64,000 nucleotides of DNA from Ditylenchus dipsaci (Eukaryota > Nematoda > Chromadorea > Rhabditida > Anguinidae). Below are positions 46,078 through 56,763 of the stretch, piece by piece. The stretch covers positions 434,001 to 498,000 of the forward strand of contig SADC01000021.1 of assembly GCA_004194705.1 (NCBI GenBank), written 5' to 3'. Made by a program: the position numbers and the translations under genes. The number at the start of each line of letters is the position of its first letter. The stretch's first letter is position 1. The notes under the pieces were generated by a model. It saw nothing but the letters and a program-made list of their open reading frames with translations. It was not told the DNA's origin and searched no databases.

Positions 46078-47034
46078 TAAAATTTGCATTGACATTGAAT
46101 TTACCTGCAGATGAATTTACCTGCAGATCAATTTACTTGCAGATCAATTTACTGCAGGTATTCTTACATGCTCTCCAGGTACCTCTTCAGGCTCTCCAGG
46201 TACTTCTACCCACCCTACAGGTAGCCCTACCCAGTCTCTTATCTGAATTACTTGCTTTCTTAACAAATCTAATAGACAAAAATTGAACACGAATAAAAAA
46301 CGCTCAAAGACAGTATTAAAACTTTCCTCTCAAGACAAAAAACGACAAATTCAAAAAGACCTAAATTCAAAATCCCTTCGAATGACCACCTTCATACTCG
46401 AGTACAGATCCCCTATTCAAAGTCGTCATTTCTCGCCGATCTTTTTTTAAAAGAAAGCTGAAAGTCAGGGCTACAAAATGCACCGCGCGCCTTGACTGTC
46501 TGACACTAACTCTGAGATTTTGACTCTTGAACAAAAAAAACGACAATTTGCTCACTAAAACTCAAAAATTAAAACTAAAAAAAAATTTCAAAACTAAAAT
46601 CTGAAACAAACATTCTACTCCTGAGATTCCAAGCTTCAATTTAAAAAAAAATTGACCAAAAAAAATGAACAAAAACACTCCAAAAAACCAAAAATATCAA
46701 TTGTCCACAGACAAAACATCTCTAATACTATATAGAAGATTGGGTAAAGTTTATAGCTCCTAGACTCCTAAGCTCCTTAAGGTTTTCAAAAATAAGAACA
46801 ATATTTTGAACGTCCTAAGATACGCTGGCCTACCCATGCCTGAGCCTAAACAATTGCATCGTAAAGTATTTCACGATCGTCAATATTAGAAACATAAGGG
46901 GAACCAGGGGATAAGTCAAAACTTATACTTTGAAAAAACGACAAATGCCTTTCTAAGCTAGGAGAGATTTTGCAAAACGAGATTTTCCAGAATGAGATAT
47001 GCCAAGTGCCAACAGAGGGACCAAGGCATATTTT

Positions 47035-47859
47035 GGTACTGATCTACTTTAAGCGTCCAAGATGAGTTTAGGCGTCCAACGTAAAAATGGGGCGTCCACA
47101 GGACTCGAATAAAAAATTTTAGGCGTCCAAAAAATAAATTAGGCGTCCAATGTTTTTACAAGGCAATTTTTCTGAATTTAACATCATATATTAGTGGTCA
47201 CCACATACTATTTAAAAATGATCTAACATTGGATCATACCTATGAATATTTTTTCTAGCATATATTCTAGCATCGAATGAATACATTTCTCTAATAGCTA
47301 CTAGCATATTTTCAAATACATGCTAATTTTTGCGTACTTTTTCAAAGATATAAATTTTTCAAACCTTTCAGGCTACGATTCACAGCCAGACAAGTTTTAT
47401 ATCGGGTACTTAAATGCTCTAAAAGATGGAATTTCGTTAGCTGGGGCTACCCCTTAAAGAAACTCTGGTATGCATGTTTTTTCATGCATCCAGAGTCATT
47501 TTCGAGTGATTTGTGTCTAAGGTATGTGGGTGTGCGCATCTCAACTCCAATCAACCTTGAGGGGGCTTGGTTGGTTAGAGATGCGCGCACTCACTTACCT
47601 TAGACATGATCCCGAGCAAGACTCTTGATCATAAAATGCATATAGAGACTCTTTTGCTTAGCTCCAGTGACTAAAACGAGGTAGAATACCTTTTTATAGG
47701 TCTTATGTTGTTACTTTAAACTGACAATAATATACATTCATAACATGCTTTTTTGATATGGACGCCTTAATTTTCATTGGACGCCTAATTTTTTTTCTTG
47801 GATGCCCCATTTTTTTGGACGCTTAAAGCGACTATAGACGCCTAAAGTAGATTAGAGCC
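47035..47859. mobile_element. Fold-back element, tandem AGGCGTCCAA units, exact 8-bp duplication
   Basis: CATATTTT flanks both sides (47027-47034, 47860-47867). Ends: GGTACTGATCTACTTTAAGC and the mirror AAGTAGATTAGAGCC. The left arm has five AGGCGTCCA-type units and the right arm has the inverse TGGACGCCT units. A copy of the recurrent palindromic MITE is nested at 47465-47660. Confidence 0.8.
47465..47660. mobile_element. Recurrent palindromic MITE core, nested
   Basis: AAACTCTGGTATGCATG, GATTTGTGTCTAAGGTATGT, TGTGCGCATCTCAACTCC, GGTTAGAGATGCGCGCACTC, ACCTTAGACATGATCCCGAG and AGCTCCAGTGACTAAAAC match the core at 16.6 and 51.6 kb. Confidence 0.7.
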
Positions 47860-48009
47860 CATATTTTCCCGCTAAACCACCCAAATAACACCAAACTATT
47901 CAAACCACTCACAACACACGAAAACAAGGAGCATTCTAAAATATTTTCACATTTTATTACTTTAGCCGAGGGTAATTTATAGATGTCATAAGGTAAGCTT
48001 AAAAAGTGA

Positions 48010-48063
48010 AGTACCTGTATTTCTTTGAGGCTTGCAGTGTCTCCTGCGTCGTCCATAATATCA
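48010..48063 (-). CDS. Possible 54-nt exon
   Basis: This lies between GCCCACAG and GTACTT on the minus strand and encodes ICDIMDDAGDTASLKEIQ, phase 0 to 0. Composition and splice sites look reasonable, but there is no confirmed partner exon. It could be a 5' exon of a gene upstream of the K2P or a chance ORF. Confidence 0.25.
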
Positions 48064-48594
48064 CAGATCTGTGGGCAGCATTAAAATAAGTGGAAGTAGT
48101 GAGGCTAGGATCTTTTTTATGCCTTCCTGTCTTCCACTTTCGCCTTCCACCTTGTTGTATTATAGATATAAACCTTTATATTGCAAACAACAAGAATATT
48201 AGTTGTCAATTAATAAAGTGATAATAAATATATTTTTTTATTTTAGCCTAGAAACTAAACTAATCGCTTTTAAAGAACAATTAACATGGCCTGTAAGTTA
48301 AATGTTGAAAATTGAATTGGCCAAGAATAGTTATTACACGTTAGTCTCGTTCAAAGTAAAATTGAGCATGTATTTTGTTTTTCATAAGCTTTATCGGCTT
48401 TACAAGTAAAAAATCAGTCCAACGTTTCCAACCTTTTGAAACATAAACAGTTTGAAACTATACAATTTGTATGTATGGTCTTCAAACTGGCCTGATGCTT
48501 ATTTAAACAACTGACTTTGGATTACAAAATACACTGAAAGCGCATGGGCGAATATGCTGATTAAATAAATCCGCATACATTGGAAGCATTGGGT

Positions 48595-50342
48595 ACTGCA
48601 CAGGGTATAATAGTAGTTATACCTAAATAATACTATTTTGGTATAAAAATAGTATTACTTTATAAAAACAGTATTGGTATAAAAAAATATTACTTTTATA
48701 CTCTGGGTATAAAGTATAAGTCAATATATGTCAATGGCTCATACTGATTTGGTTTGCGAAAAGGCTGAAATATGCCACGAAAAAGATTATTTCTGCCACG
48801 AAAAACGACATACCACGAAAAAGCGGAAATATGCCACGAAAAAGCTGAAATGTGCCACGAAAAAGCTGAAATGTACCACGAAAAAGCTGAAATGTGCCAC
48901 GAAAAAAGTTATTTATGCCTTTTTCTGTCCAAGACCAACAAAATTTACAATATTTCGCAAGAATTCAAATTTTTCAGTCATGAAATAACTTGGATCCCTC
49001 AGAATCCCACCGGAATGGCCAGAAGCCCCTGAAAGTTGGTTTTTTGGGGTTTTCTAAAGGGGGAGTAAACTTTTTGCGAAAATTCGATTGAGCGGATCAG
49101 AATCCCGGTCCGATCAGCTGAATCACTCAGAATTCCACCCTGAACCACTCAAAACCACCATAAACCTGGAATTCTGAGTGATTCAGCCGATCGGACCGGG
49201 ATTCTGATCCGCTCAATCGAATTTTCGCAAAAGTTTACCCTCCTTTTAGTAAACCCCCAAAAAACCAACTTCAGGGGCTTCTGGCCATTCGGGGTGGATT
49301 CTGAGGGATCCAAGTTATTTCATGACTAAAAAATTTGAATTCTTGCAAAATATTGCTAAATTTGGTTGGTCTTGGACAGAAAAAGGCATAAATAATTTTT
49401 TTTCGTGGCACATTTCAGCTTTTTCGAGGTACATTTCCGCTTTTTCGTGGTATGTCGTTTTTCGTGGCAGAAATAATCTTTTTCGTGGCATATTTCAGCC
49501 TTTTCGCAAACCAAATCAGTTTATGCCTATGTCAATTCGAAAAATTCTATATTCAAATATTTGTTGTCTCGAGTGGAACTTGAAATTTGATGTTAAGCTT
49601 CAAATTTTAATGGGACAATACTTTTTTTTGGCTCAAATCCACTTTTTTTGGCGCAAATTTTTGTTTTGCGTAATTAGATTAAACATTTTCAACTTTTTTA
49701 AAAGTTTTAACATCATCATGTAGCCACGCTCTTTTATTTCTAATGAGGTATAATTTATTGCATCGTCTCTAAAAAATGAAAAAGAAAAAGCTAAAAGTAT
49801 GAACCAAATCATAACAACAATTTAGTTCATACTTTTAGCTTTTTGTATTACATTTTATAAAGATGATGCGATAAATGATACCTCATAAAAAACTAGAAAA
49901 GCGTGGCTACATGATGATCTTAAAATTTTTCGAAAAAGTTAAAAATTTTGAATTTAATTACGCAAAACGAAAATTTGCGCCAAAAAAGTGGATTTGCACC
50001 AAAAAAATATTTTTGCGCCAAAAAAAAGTATTGTCAATTTTTTTAATGGCAGTTTTGTCGAAATTGTCGATTTTGGAGCGCCGGCGCTCGTCGCACCGTC
50101 TGCGGAGGCGGTGAAATTTTTAAAAAACCCGGCAGAGGCGGCGGCGCTTTTTATTTTTTTGGGGAACGTGCAATGTGGCCAGGGTGTGATTGCAAACCCC
50201 GGGTATAAAACAATACCCTGGGTATAAAAGGTATTAACTTATACTTTATACCCAGAGTATAAAAGTAATACTATTATTAATACTTTCTTGGGTATAATCT
50301 TGGTATTAATTTCATTAATAATTATACCCTGTGCCGTACACT
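48595..50342. mobile_element. Large inverted-repeat element with nested fold-back
   Basis: GCACAGGGTATAATAGTAGT (48598) is mirrored by ATTATACCCTGTGCCGTAC (50324-50342), followed inward on both sides by runs of short TATACC and GGTATAAAA phrases (48600-48720, 50200-50330). The 48736-49527 element is inside. A separate inverted pair (49610-50040) includes GTAGCCACGCTCTTTTAT with AAAAGCGTGGCTACATGATG, and GCGCCAAAAA with TTTTTGGCGC. Confidence 0.55.
48736..49527. mobile_element. Fold-back element, tandem GCCACGAAAAAG units, exact 9-bp duplication
   Basis: TATGTCAAT flanks exactly (48727-48735, 49528-49536). Ends: GGCTCATACTGATTTGGTTT and the mirror AAACCAAATCAGTTTATGCC. The left arm repeats ATGCCACGAAAAAGCTGAA about six times and the right arm mirrors it. 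Inner arms pair GAGCGGATCAGAATCCCGGT with ACCGGGATTCTGATCCGCTC. ORFs of 86 and 133 codons are repeat translations. Confidence 0.85.
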
Positions 50343-50389
50343 CATTCCTTCAGAGATCTCCGACAGATAAAATCACAAAACGCCTTTAA

Positions 50390-50800
50390 AAACTTGACAG
50401 TTCAAAAGACACTGAAATAAAAGAGACAAAAAGTAATTCTAATCCAAAAAGACGAACAAATTAATTTGGAAGGGTTTTCATCAATCTGAGTCCTGCGTTG
50501 GTTTTGCCCTAAGTCTATTCATTTTGTCAGTTCTGTCAGTCTTTTGCCAAGTGTGTGAAATGCTCTGGCAAATTGGTTGCAATTAAACATTTGAGCCATA
50601 AAAAGTTTTTTTTAGCTCCCTGTGGTGCACATATCTAATGTGCTCGTCCACTTTTTCAGAAAACTTAAGTTTTGGCACAAAGCGATGGCCTAAAGCTACG
50701 CAAATAGTTGTGAATTGTGAAGCGGTGCAAGATACATATTCCAGCGCAAGTGTAATATACACCACACAGAAAAACGGACAACACAGAAGACTTGAGTGAG
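50390..50800 (-). CDS. Possible last exon of an unrecognised minus-strand gene
   Basis: A minus-strand frame encodes VVYITLALEYVSCTASQFTT, ICVALGHRFVPKLKFSEKVD and EHIRYVHHRELKK. After an A8/T5 homopolymer pair, a shifted frame continues MAQMFNCNQFARAFHTLGKR and LTELTK before TGA near 50519. The composition, with charged heptad-like runs, looks protein-like. It would need two missing bases to join. No family was recognised and no upstream exon was found. Confidence 0.3.
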
Positions 50801-51389
50801 CAAAATTACAAAGTTTTTAGCTATACTTTATGCTTATTTTCTTGGTGTCAACCAAGTGGAAGAATCTGATTATTGCAAGTTTGGGGTTACACAAGTAACT
50901 AATGTAAAACTCTAAAAATTAGCCAGGCTTTTGTTTGTAATTTTTAAAAAGAAGTGCTGGTGTGAAAGAAAAAGTTGTAACAACTTTGTAATCATAACTT
51001 TGCAGTTGATACTGGTGTTGGGGCAAATGGTCCGAGCAAAAAAATCGATCGTGAAAAATATGTCAATTTTAGATCGATAGAGGAACCGAGATTTTCTCGC
51101 CAGGCCCGCACTAGTTAACATCCTCTGTTTAAAAATAGCTGGCTCCCCTGGTTTGTAATTTTTTTTCAATAAGAGCGCGATACCAACCGAGGTTTGAAAA
51201 ATAACAAATTTCCCCCTTTTTAATAGGCATTTTAAATTTATCTCAAAAATTTGTGTAAAATTTAAATTTATAATTTAAATGATTGGCTAAATCTGATATG
51301 CAACTCAAACTCAATTATGGTTGGAAAATTAGCATATAAGACTCACAAACACAATCCAGTAAGATCTATATCTATAGAATTTCGACCCT

Positions 51390-52092
51390 ACCGAGTATAC
51401 CGCCCCCCCCCCCCAAAATGAAATTTTTTAAAAGTGTTTCCAAACATCCTATATCGACTCAAAATCGCCTCAGAAGTTCAAAAAAGGCATTATTTTGTGT
51501 TCTGGTCAATAAAAAATTGAGTTTTGGGCATTTTGAAATTTCGACCATTTGCCTGTTTTAGCATGTTTTGGTCACTGGAGCTGGGCAAAAAGAGCCTCTA
51601 AATGCATTTTTGTTCAAGAGTCTTGCTCGGAATTATGTCTAAGGTAAGTCAGTGCGCGCATCTCTAACCTACCGAACCTCCTACGCCCCCTTCAGGGCGC
51701 AGGGGCGCAGGGGCTTGGTTGCTTGGGGTTGAGATGCGCACAACCACATACCTTAGACGCAAATCACTCCAAAGTGACTCTGGATGCATAAAAAATGTGT
51801 GCATATCAGAGTTTCTTTATGCGGTAGGCCCCAGTCAACAAAACTACGTTCAACGTCTTCTTTTGTGTTCAAAATTGGCCCATTTTTGGTTTATTTCCAA
51901 CCCGAAATAGCCCTAAATCCTTTCAAAAACGTCCAAAATATGTATTTTTGGGTGGTCCCAAAACTCAATTTTTATTATATACAAAAATAATGTCTTTTTT
52001 AAACTCCTGAGGCGATTTTAAGTCGATACAGGGTGTTTGGAAACACTTTTAAACAAATTTGTTTGGGGAGGGGGGGTATACTCTGGTAGCGC
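51390..52092. mobile_element. Palindromic MITE with the recurrent core and GGCGCTACC ends
   Basis: TCGACCCTACCGAGTATACC followed by a C run is mirrored by a G run and GGTATACTCTGGTAGCGCCG. Next inward are AAGTGTTTCCAAACATCC and GGGTGTTTGGAAACACTT. The core (51570-51850) repeats GTCTAAGGTAAGTC, GGTTGAGATGCGCACAACC and GACTCTGGATGCATAAAAA. The TIR start resembles that of the 9.04-11.29 kb MULE. Confidence 0.75.
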
Positions 52093-52808
52093 CGAAATTT
52101 TTAAAAATATTTTGACGTAAAACTCGGATTTTGCTAAAAAAATCTATGTTTTTGTTCCGGATTCGTGTTATGGCACACTTGACTTTCAGCGTCCGAACTA
52201 TGAAGGGGTGTCTACTCAGCGTAAACATCGAATTTTTCAAATCTGTTTTCGAATTCAGAATCAGCATGAAAATCTGTTCAAAAACACACAGAGTGCCCGC
52301 TCGGCCGTTGGAGTGTTATAGGGGTCATTTTATATACGCATCGCCTATTTGCAACTTCGGCGTCGAAATGATCCTCACACTCTTGAATATCTAACAAGAT
52401 TATCAGCGCAGAGTTTAACAACTATTAGAGTTTATTAACGGGCTGAAATAGAGTAAATTTTCAAAAATCGATCGTTTTAGGGGTATTCCTTTGACTGGTC
52501 TGATTGATATTTTTTAACTTTCTTTTACAAGTCACACGTTTATATAATGAAAACATTGTAGGCTTAAATTATGGATAATCATACGAAGAATGATGTTAGA
52601 GCTAGAAGTTAGAGCTAAAATTTGAAAAACATTCAACCATGTGCAATTTGATGCTCCGGAACATTGAGGTATTATTTTGAGACTGACATTTTTCGCAATT
52701 CTGGTTTACATGGTGATTATAGCCTCCTGCTCAAAATGTAGCTGGCGTCATTTTCAGTATATTTTTGTATATAACCAGGTATAAAAATTACAAAAAAAAG
52801 TTTCGTGC
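52093..52808. other. AT-rich DNA, nothing supported
   Basis: Only short unsupported ORFs were seen, with no splice-framed exon. Confidence 0.4.
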
Positions 52809-52810
52809 TA

Positions 52811-52893
52811 CAGTCGACTCTCTGATTAACGCCTTTCAAGGGACTAACCCTGAGGGACGTAAATCAGAGAGTCGTTCATCAGAGATTCGACTG
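52811..52893. mobile_element. Tigger/pogo-like MITE, 83 bp
   Basis: CAGTCGACTCTCTGATTAAC at the left and the mirror ATCAGAGATTCGACTG at the right are flanked by TA on both sides (52809-52810, 52894-52895). It could form a near-complete hairpin. The similar element at 60733-60834 suggests a family. Confidence 0.75.
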
Positions 52894-53099
52894 TAATTCC
52901 GAAATCCTACCCCTGAAAAATATTCTTTTCTTCCTTGGTCAAACCTTCGCAAGTTACCTATTATCTTATTTCTCATGTAGTCCTGCCTGTGAAAAGTTAG
53001 TTAACGTCAATAATATGGGTAGATTTTAAATCAAAATATGATTTTGACTGATTTTGTTTATTTTGAGGGTCATTTGCATGAAATCCCAATATAAAGGCA

Positions 53100-53880
53100 T
53101 TTGCTGACAGTAAAGCAGTGCTGGAAATAGTTGTAATCGATTGCTCGGTGGTTTTTAGCCCAAGAAGCCAGTAAACTTGCTGAAAATAGAGTGTGCACCC
53201 AGAGGGATTACAGCCTGTGACCTATGCGATGCGTATATGAAGTTACCATCCACACCTTCTACAAAATGCTGCTGAGGACTTCACAACCCCAGCACTTTAA
53301 CAAACAATTCAAACAAGAATGCACAACTAAAATAGATGTAGTTAAATTATTATCCAATAATTACTGAATTCCTGTGCAACTCAATCAATTATTATTCTCT
53401 TGAACAAAAAATAAAAATAAAACATACTCAAAAAACAAGACAAATGGTCTAAAATTCTATTTGGTCATCTTGAGCTGCTAACAGCCAGCAGTGCAATTGG
53501 CACAAAGATAAATAAAAAGTTGATGAATGGAAGTCAATAAAAGAAAAAGGCCTACCAGTTGGACAACCACGACCTGTGGCCCAAGTATACTCTCTTTCCC
53601 ATGCCCCCTCCCTCCCTTGATGCCCTTTTGGGCCTGAAATAGTAGGCCAGCCAGGTTTCAGCTCAAAAGACCTTTCTCAGCCAGAGTGGATGTTCTCTCC
53701 ACCTAATTTGGCGCCTCTCTGCTAAACTTTAATCGATGCAACCCAGCAAGCCTGCTAGTTTTGCCCACTGGTCTCTTTGCTGAGTTGGTAGTAGTATTGC
53801 AGGAAGGAAGTTGCTAAATAAAAAGTTTGGGGAATTGTTTTGCTGTGAGATGAAAACTGCGGTGAAGGGCCTATGTTTAC
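53100..53880. other. GC-richer island, possible promoter or untranslated exon region
   Basis: Local base composition is clearly less AT-rich than its surroundings (for example CCATGCCCCCTCCCTCCCTT and CTCTGCTAAACTTTAATCG). There is no inverted-repeat structure and no long ORF. It borders a candidate minus-strand start exon at 53881-53911. Confidence 0.3.
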
Positions 53881-53911
53881 CCCTCTCATGGTAGTAGTAT
53901 CTGTCAGTCAT
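53881..53911 (-). CDS. Candidate first coding exon (speculative, possibly K2P)
   Basis: An ATG, after an in-frame stop, encodes MTDRYYYHER and ends G|GTAAAC in phase 1. The first recognised K2P exon (41245) begins in the matching phase. That would give a 12.6-kb intron, so the link is only an inference from phase and position. Confidence 0.2.
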
Positions 53912-54047
53912 GCCAGACACTCAGCTATTACATTCAAAAAAGGGTAGCTAGAAAGTTTTTTCGAAGTGGGTAGTCAATATATACCCTGAATTGCTTTAGG
54001 TTTGAAGAGACAGAGATGAAAAAGTAGAATTTTTTATGGATTTAACT

Positions 54048-54430
54048 AAAATGTCCGGCTAATGTATGAAATCCCCGGCTAATTGATTTTTTCCGGCTTT
54101 TTTGAATTTGCCTTTAAAAGCTGAAATCTCCCAGCTTTTTTCTAAAATTTGCCAGCTTTTTTTTTAGAAAATATGTAAATTTTGCAGCAAAAAGTCTCAA
54201 TTTCGCAACGAATCTTGGTTTTTCCCTTTTCTACTTGACTTTCGTTCAAAAAATTCAGAAAATTAAGCAGAAAGGGGAAAACTAAAATTTGCTACGAAAT
54301 TAAGACTTTTGCTGCAAAACTTTTACATTAAAAAAAGCCGGGAGATTTCAGTTTTTAAAAGCAACTTTGAAAAAGCCAGGAAAACAAATACAATAGCCAG
54401 GAAATTTCAGACATTAGCTGGGACATTTCT
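54048..54430. mobile_element. Fold-back element with tandem CCGGCTAAT/CCGGCTTTT units
   Basis: AAATGTCCGGCTAATGTATG, GAAATCCCCGGCTAATTG and CCAGCTTTTTT are mirrored by AAAAAAGCCGGGAGATTTCA, AGCCAGGAAAACAAATAC and ACATTAGCTGGGACATTT. The inner pair is TTTGCAGCAAAAAGTCTCAA with AGACTTTTGCTGCAAAACTT. Non-coding. Confidence 0.65.
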
Positions 54431-54602
54431 ATTTGATCCATTTTTATTAGCTATAAAAATGCAAAAATTAACATATTTTTAACTGGGTATTTTAAGTCAC
54501 ACTTGCAGAAAAGACAAAAAAATATCAGTTTTTTCTAATGATATTTTTTTTTAGTTTGTCACTGTCAAAATAAAACTGTCCGGTCAGGAGCTTTTACTCA
54601 AA

Positions 54603-54690
54603 TTTTATGATCTAGTGGTAAAGCCTAAGATTTTATTTATTTTTTGGTTTCAGGTTCAAATGCGCCTTGCGATAGCACTTTTGTTTTTTG
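54603..54690 (+). repeat. tRNA-like SINE head
   Basis: GATCTAGTGGTAAAGCC (A box) is followed about 40 nt later by TTTCAGGTTCAAATGCGCC (B box). The spacing is longer than in a normal tRNA because of an AT insertion, so it is not a functional tRNA. Confidence 0.4.
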
Positions 54691-54969
54691 TGCATTCCAA
54701 TCTTCTCGGGTCGAGTTTCGACAGCGAAGAACATGATTTTTAATTTTATAAGAAGGTTTTGTCAAGTATTTATTCACGAAATTTCTAAATGAAATTCTTC
54801 AAAACACCTTGGTTGGTTCTGCTGTCTTGGTCCACTTTCAACTGTCCATAACTTCTTATTGTAAATTTCACCCCTTTTTGTATCTTTTTTAAAACTAATT
54901 CGAAAATTATGCGTCAATTAGTTCAAAATAAAAAATTGACATTTACACGCCGACATAAGCAGATTAACA

Positions 54970-55860
54970 TTAAAGAATCGAAATTTGCGGCTGTGACATT
55001 TGCGATCCGAATATTGAGGTCCGAATTCTGAGGATGTGTCATTTTGAGCTCAGCGATTTCAGGATCGATTTTGAAGACCAACTTTTGTGGACGTGATATT
55101 AGAGGCCAATTTTTTGTTCATTGACATTTCTGGTACGATTTTTTGAGGACGCGACATTTGAGTCCCGACATTTAAGGACTTATTTTCGTTAATTCGACAT
55201 TTAAGGCTCAAAGACAAAACCACTTAACGCTTGACATATGAATGAAATGACTAGCAGAATGAAGTCTGCTTAAGAGTGTTCAAAGGGGCAGTGGAAGACT
55301 TCTACGGCCACTTTTTGACATCGACTGCTACTTCAATTCACATACACTTTTTCACATATTTCGTTTTCTTATCGCTGATGCTTTTACACCGTTTTGTAGC
55401 TGAGATTTTCTCTATTGATTGAGTGGTCAAACACCCTGATTAAAAATAACACCTGAGAAAATCACACCAGCCGCACACTAAAACCCTTGGTTTTGCCTAA
55501 GTGTTTTTTATTAAAGTTTTACCTTATATTTGGTGTGATTTTCTAGAGAATTATTTTCAATCAGGGTTTTTGACCACTTAATCGACAGAAAAAACCTCAG
55601 CTCCAAAACTGTAAAAAACGTCAGTAATAAAAAACGAAGTATGTGAAAAAAGTGTATGTGAAGTGAAGTAGCAGTCGATGTCAAAAAGTAGCCGTAGAAG
55701 CCTCCCCCCCCTTTAAATTTCGCGTCTTTAACTATCGAACTTTGAATGTCACGTCCTTGAAAGTCGGGCCACAAATGTCGGGTTTTAAACTTAGAGAATT
55801 GAATCTCGAGCAGTGAATACTTCTTCCACATTTGTTAAGTCTCACATGTCACCACGCCAA
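54970..55860. mobile_element. Fold-back element with tandem CGACATTTGAGG-type units
   Basis: The left arm (about 54980-55220) is a series such as GTGACATTTGCGATCCGAAT, GAGGACGCGACATTTGAGTC and CGACATTTAAGGAC. The right arm (55725-55860) carries inverted units (GAATGTCACGTCCTTGAAAG, AAATGTCGGGTTTTAAAC). Nested palindromic arms at 55275-55460 and 55530-55700 pair AGTGTATGTGAAGTGAAG with CTTCAATTCACATACACT. The ends are not exact. Confidence 0.6.
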
Positions 55861-56763
55861 AAAAATTTACACAATTGATTTAAAAAAGAAGAAGACGAAG
55901 CAATAGGAAAGATATGGACAGCAACCAAAAACAAACAAGCACACGACCAAAATTGTTTTGATCATATAACACGCCTCGAAACAAACTTTTTTTTTATCTG
56001 ACTTTAGGGGGGTAGGCACTATTTTTCAGTGTCAAGCTGAAACCCCAAATCGACCAATTATGCAGTGAAGGCGCTTTGGATATTTAGGCGATTTGACAAA
56101 ATTTCGATAAATTCAAGTGTCGATGGTGCAAAAAACATCATTTTCCAAAATCACTCGAGATTTGAACCACACTCGCTGCAAAATACGCATTTGGGGTCAA
56201 ATCGACTGATGAATGCTGAAAAAACACGAGTTTTGGAAAAGTGCTTTTTATTTGCAGTGCCATGGTGCAGATCCAGAGTACTTTTCCGAATTGAGGTAAA
56301 CGGTTTCACTACAGATCCTGACTCAGGATAGACACGTGTTCATCCTGACTCAGGATAGACACGTGCTCATACTGACTCAGGATTTGCAGCATTGTTTCAA
56401 TTTTAATTTGTTTCAATTCTACATGACTACTAATTTTAATGACTAAGCGTTTGACTGACTTTTATACCAAGTTTTTCAAACAGAATAACAATTATTTTCA
56501 AGACAAATAGTCACAAATAGTAGTAGTGTGCGAAAAATTTACTGTTTGACTAATTACGATGACAGATTTCTCTTGAAACATTTGACTGCGTTCGACTGGT
56601 ACTCTTCAAAATTTTTCAAGTATTAGTCGTATTTCCTGAGTGTCTTTCGCGAAAACAAGAGTAACTGTTCGATAATCTTATTCTTGCCACTTTATCGTTC
56701 GACTGACTATTTTCTCTAATTTTATAATTCTGATTCGTATCTTTATTACCTACTAAAATTTAG

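Larger units (their letters stand above)
42252..46740. repeat. Long dispersed repeat, copy 2 (expanded minisatellite and later insertion)
   Basis: This is parallel to 31998-33990, starting CTAGCTCGCGTTGGGCCCGC. Compared with copy 1 it has the minisatellite grown to 2.5 kb and a fold-back element inserted at 45611-46077. Copy 1 keeps the uninterrupted sequence at that point. Shared blocks after the array include TGAGATCACATTATGAATCT and ATTCGTACAAAGACAAATCC. No host gene was recognised in it. Confidence 0.75.

Noticed and set aside
48728..49723. ORFs of 86 and 133 codons with KKRKYATKKLK and AFSRYISAFS repeats
   Set aside because: They lie in mirrored arms of the 48736-49527 fold-back and mirror each other on opposite strands.
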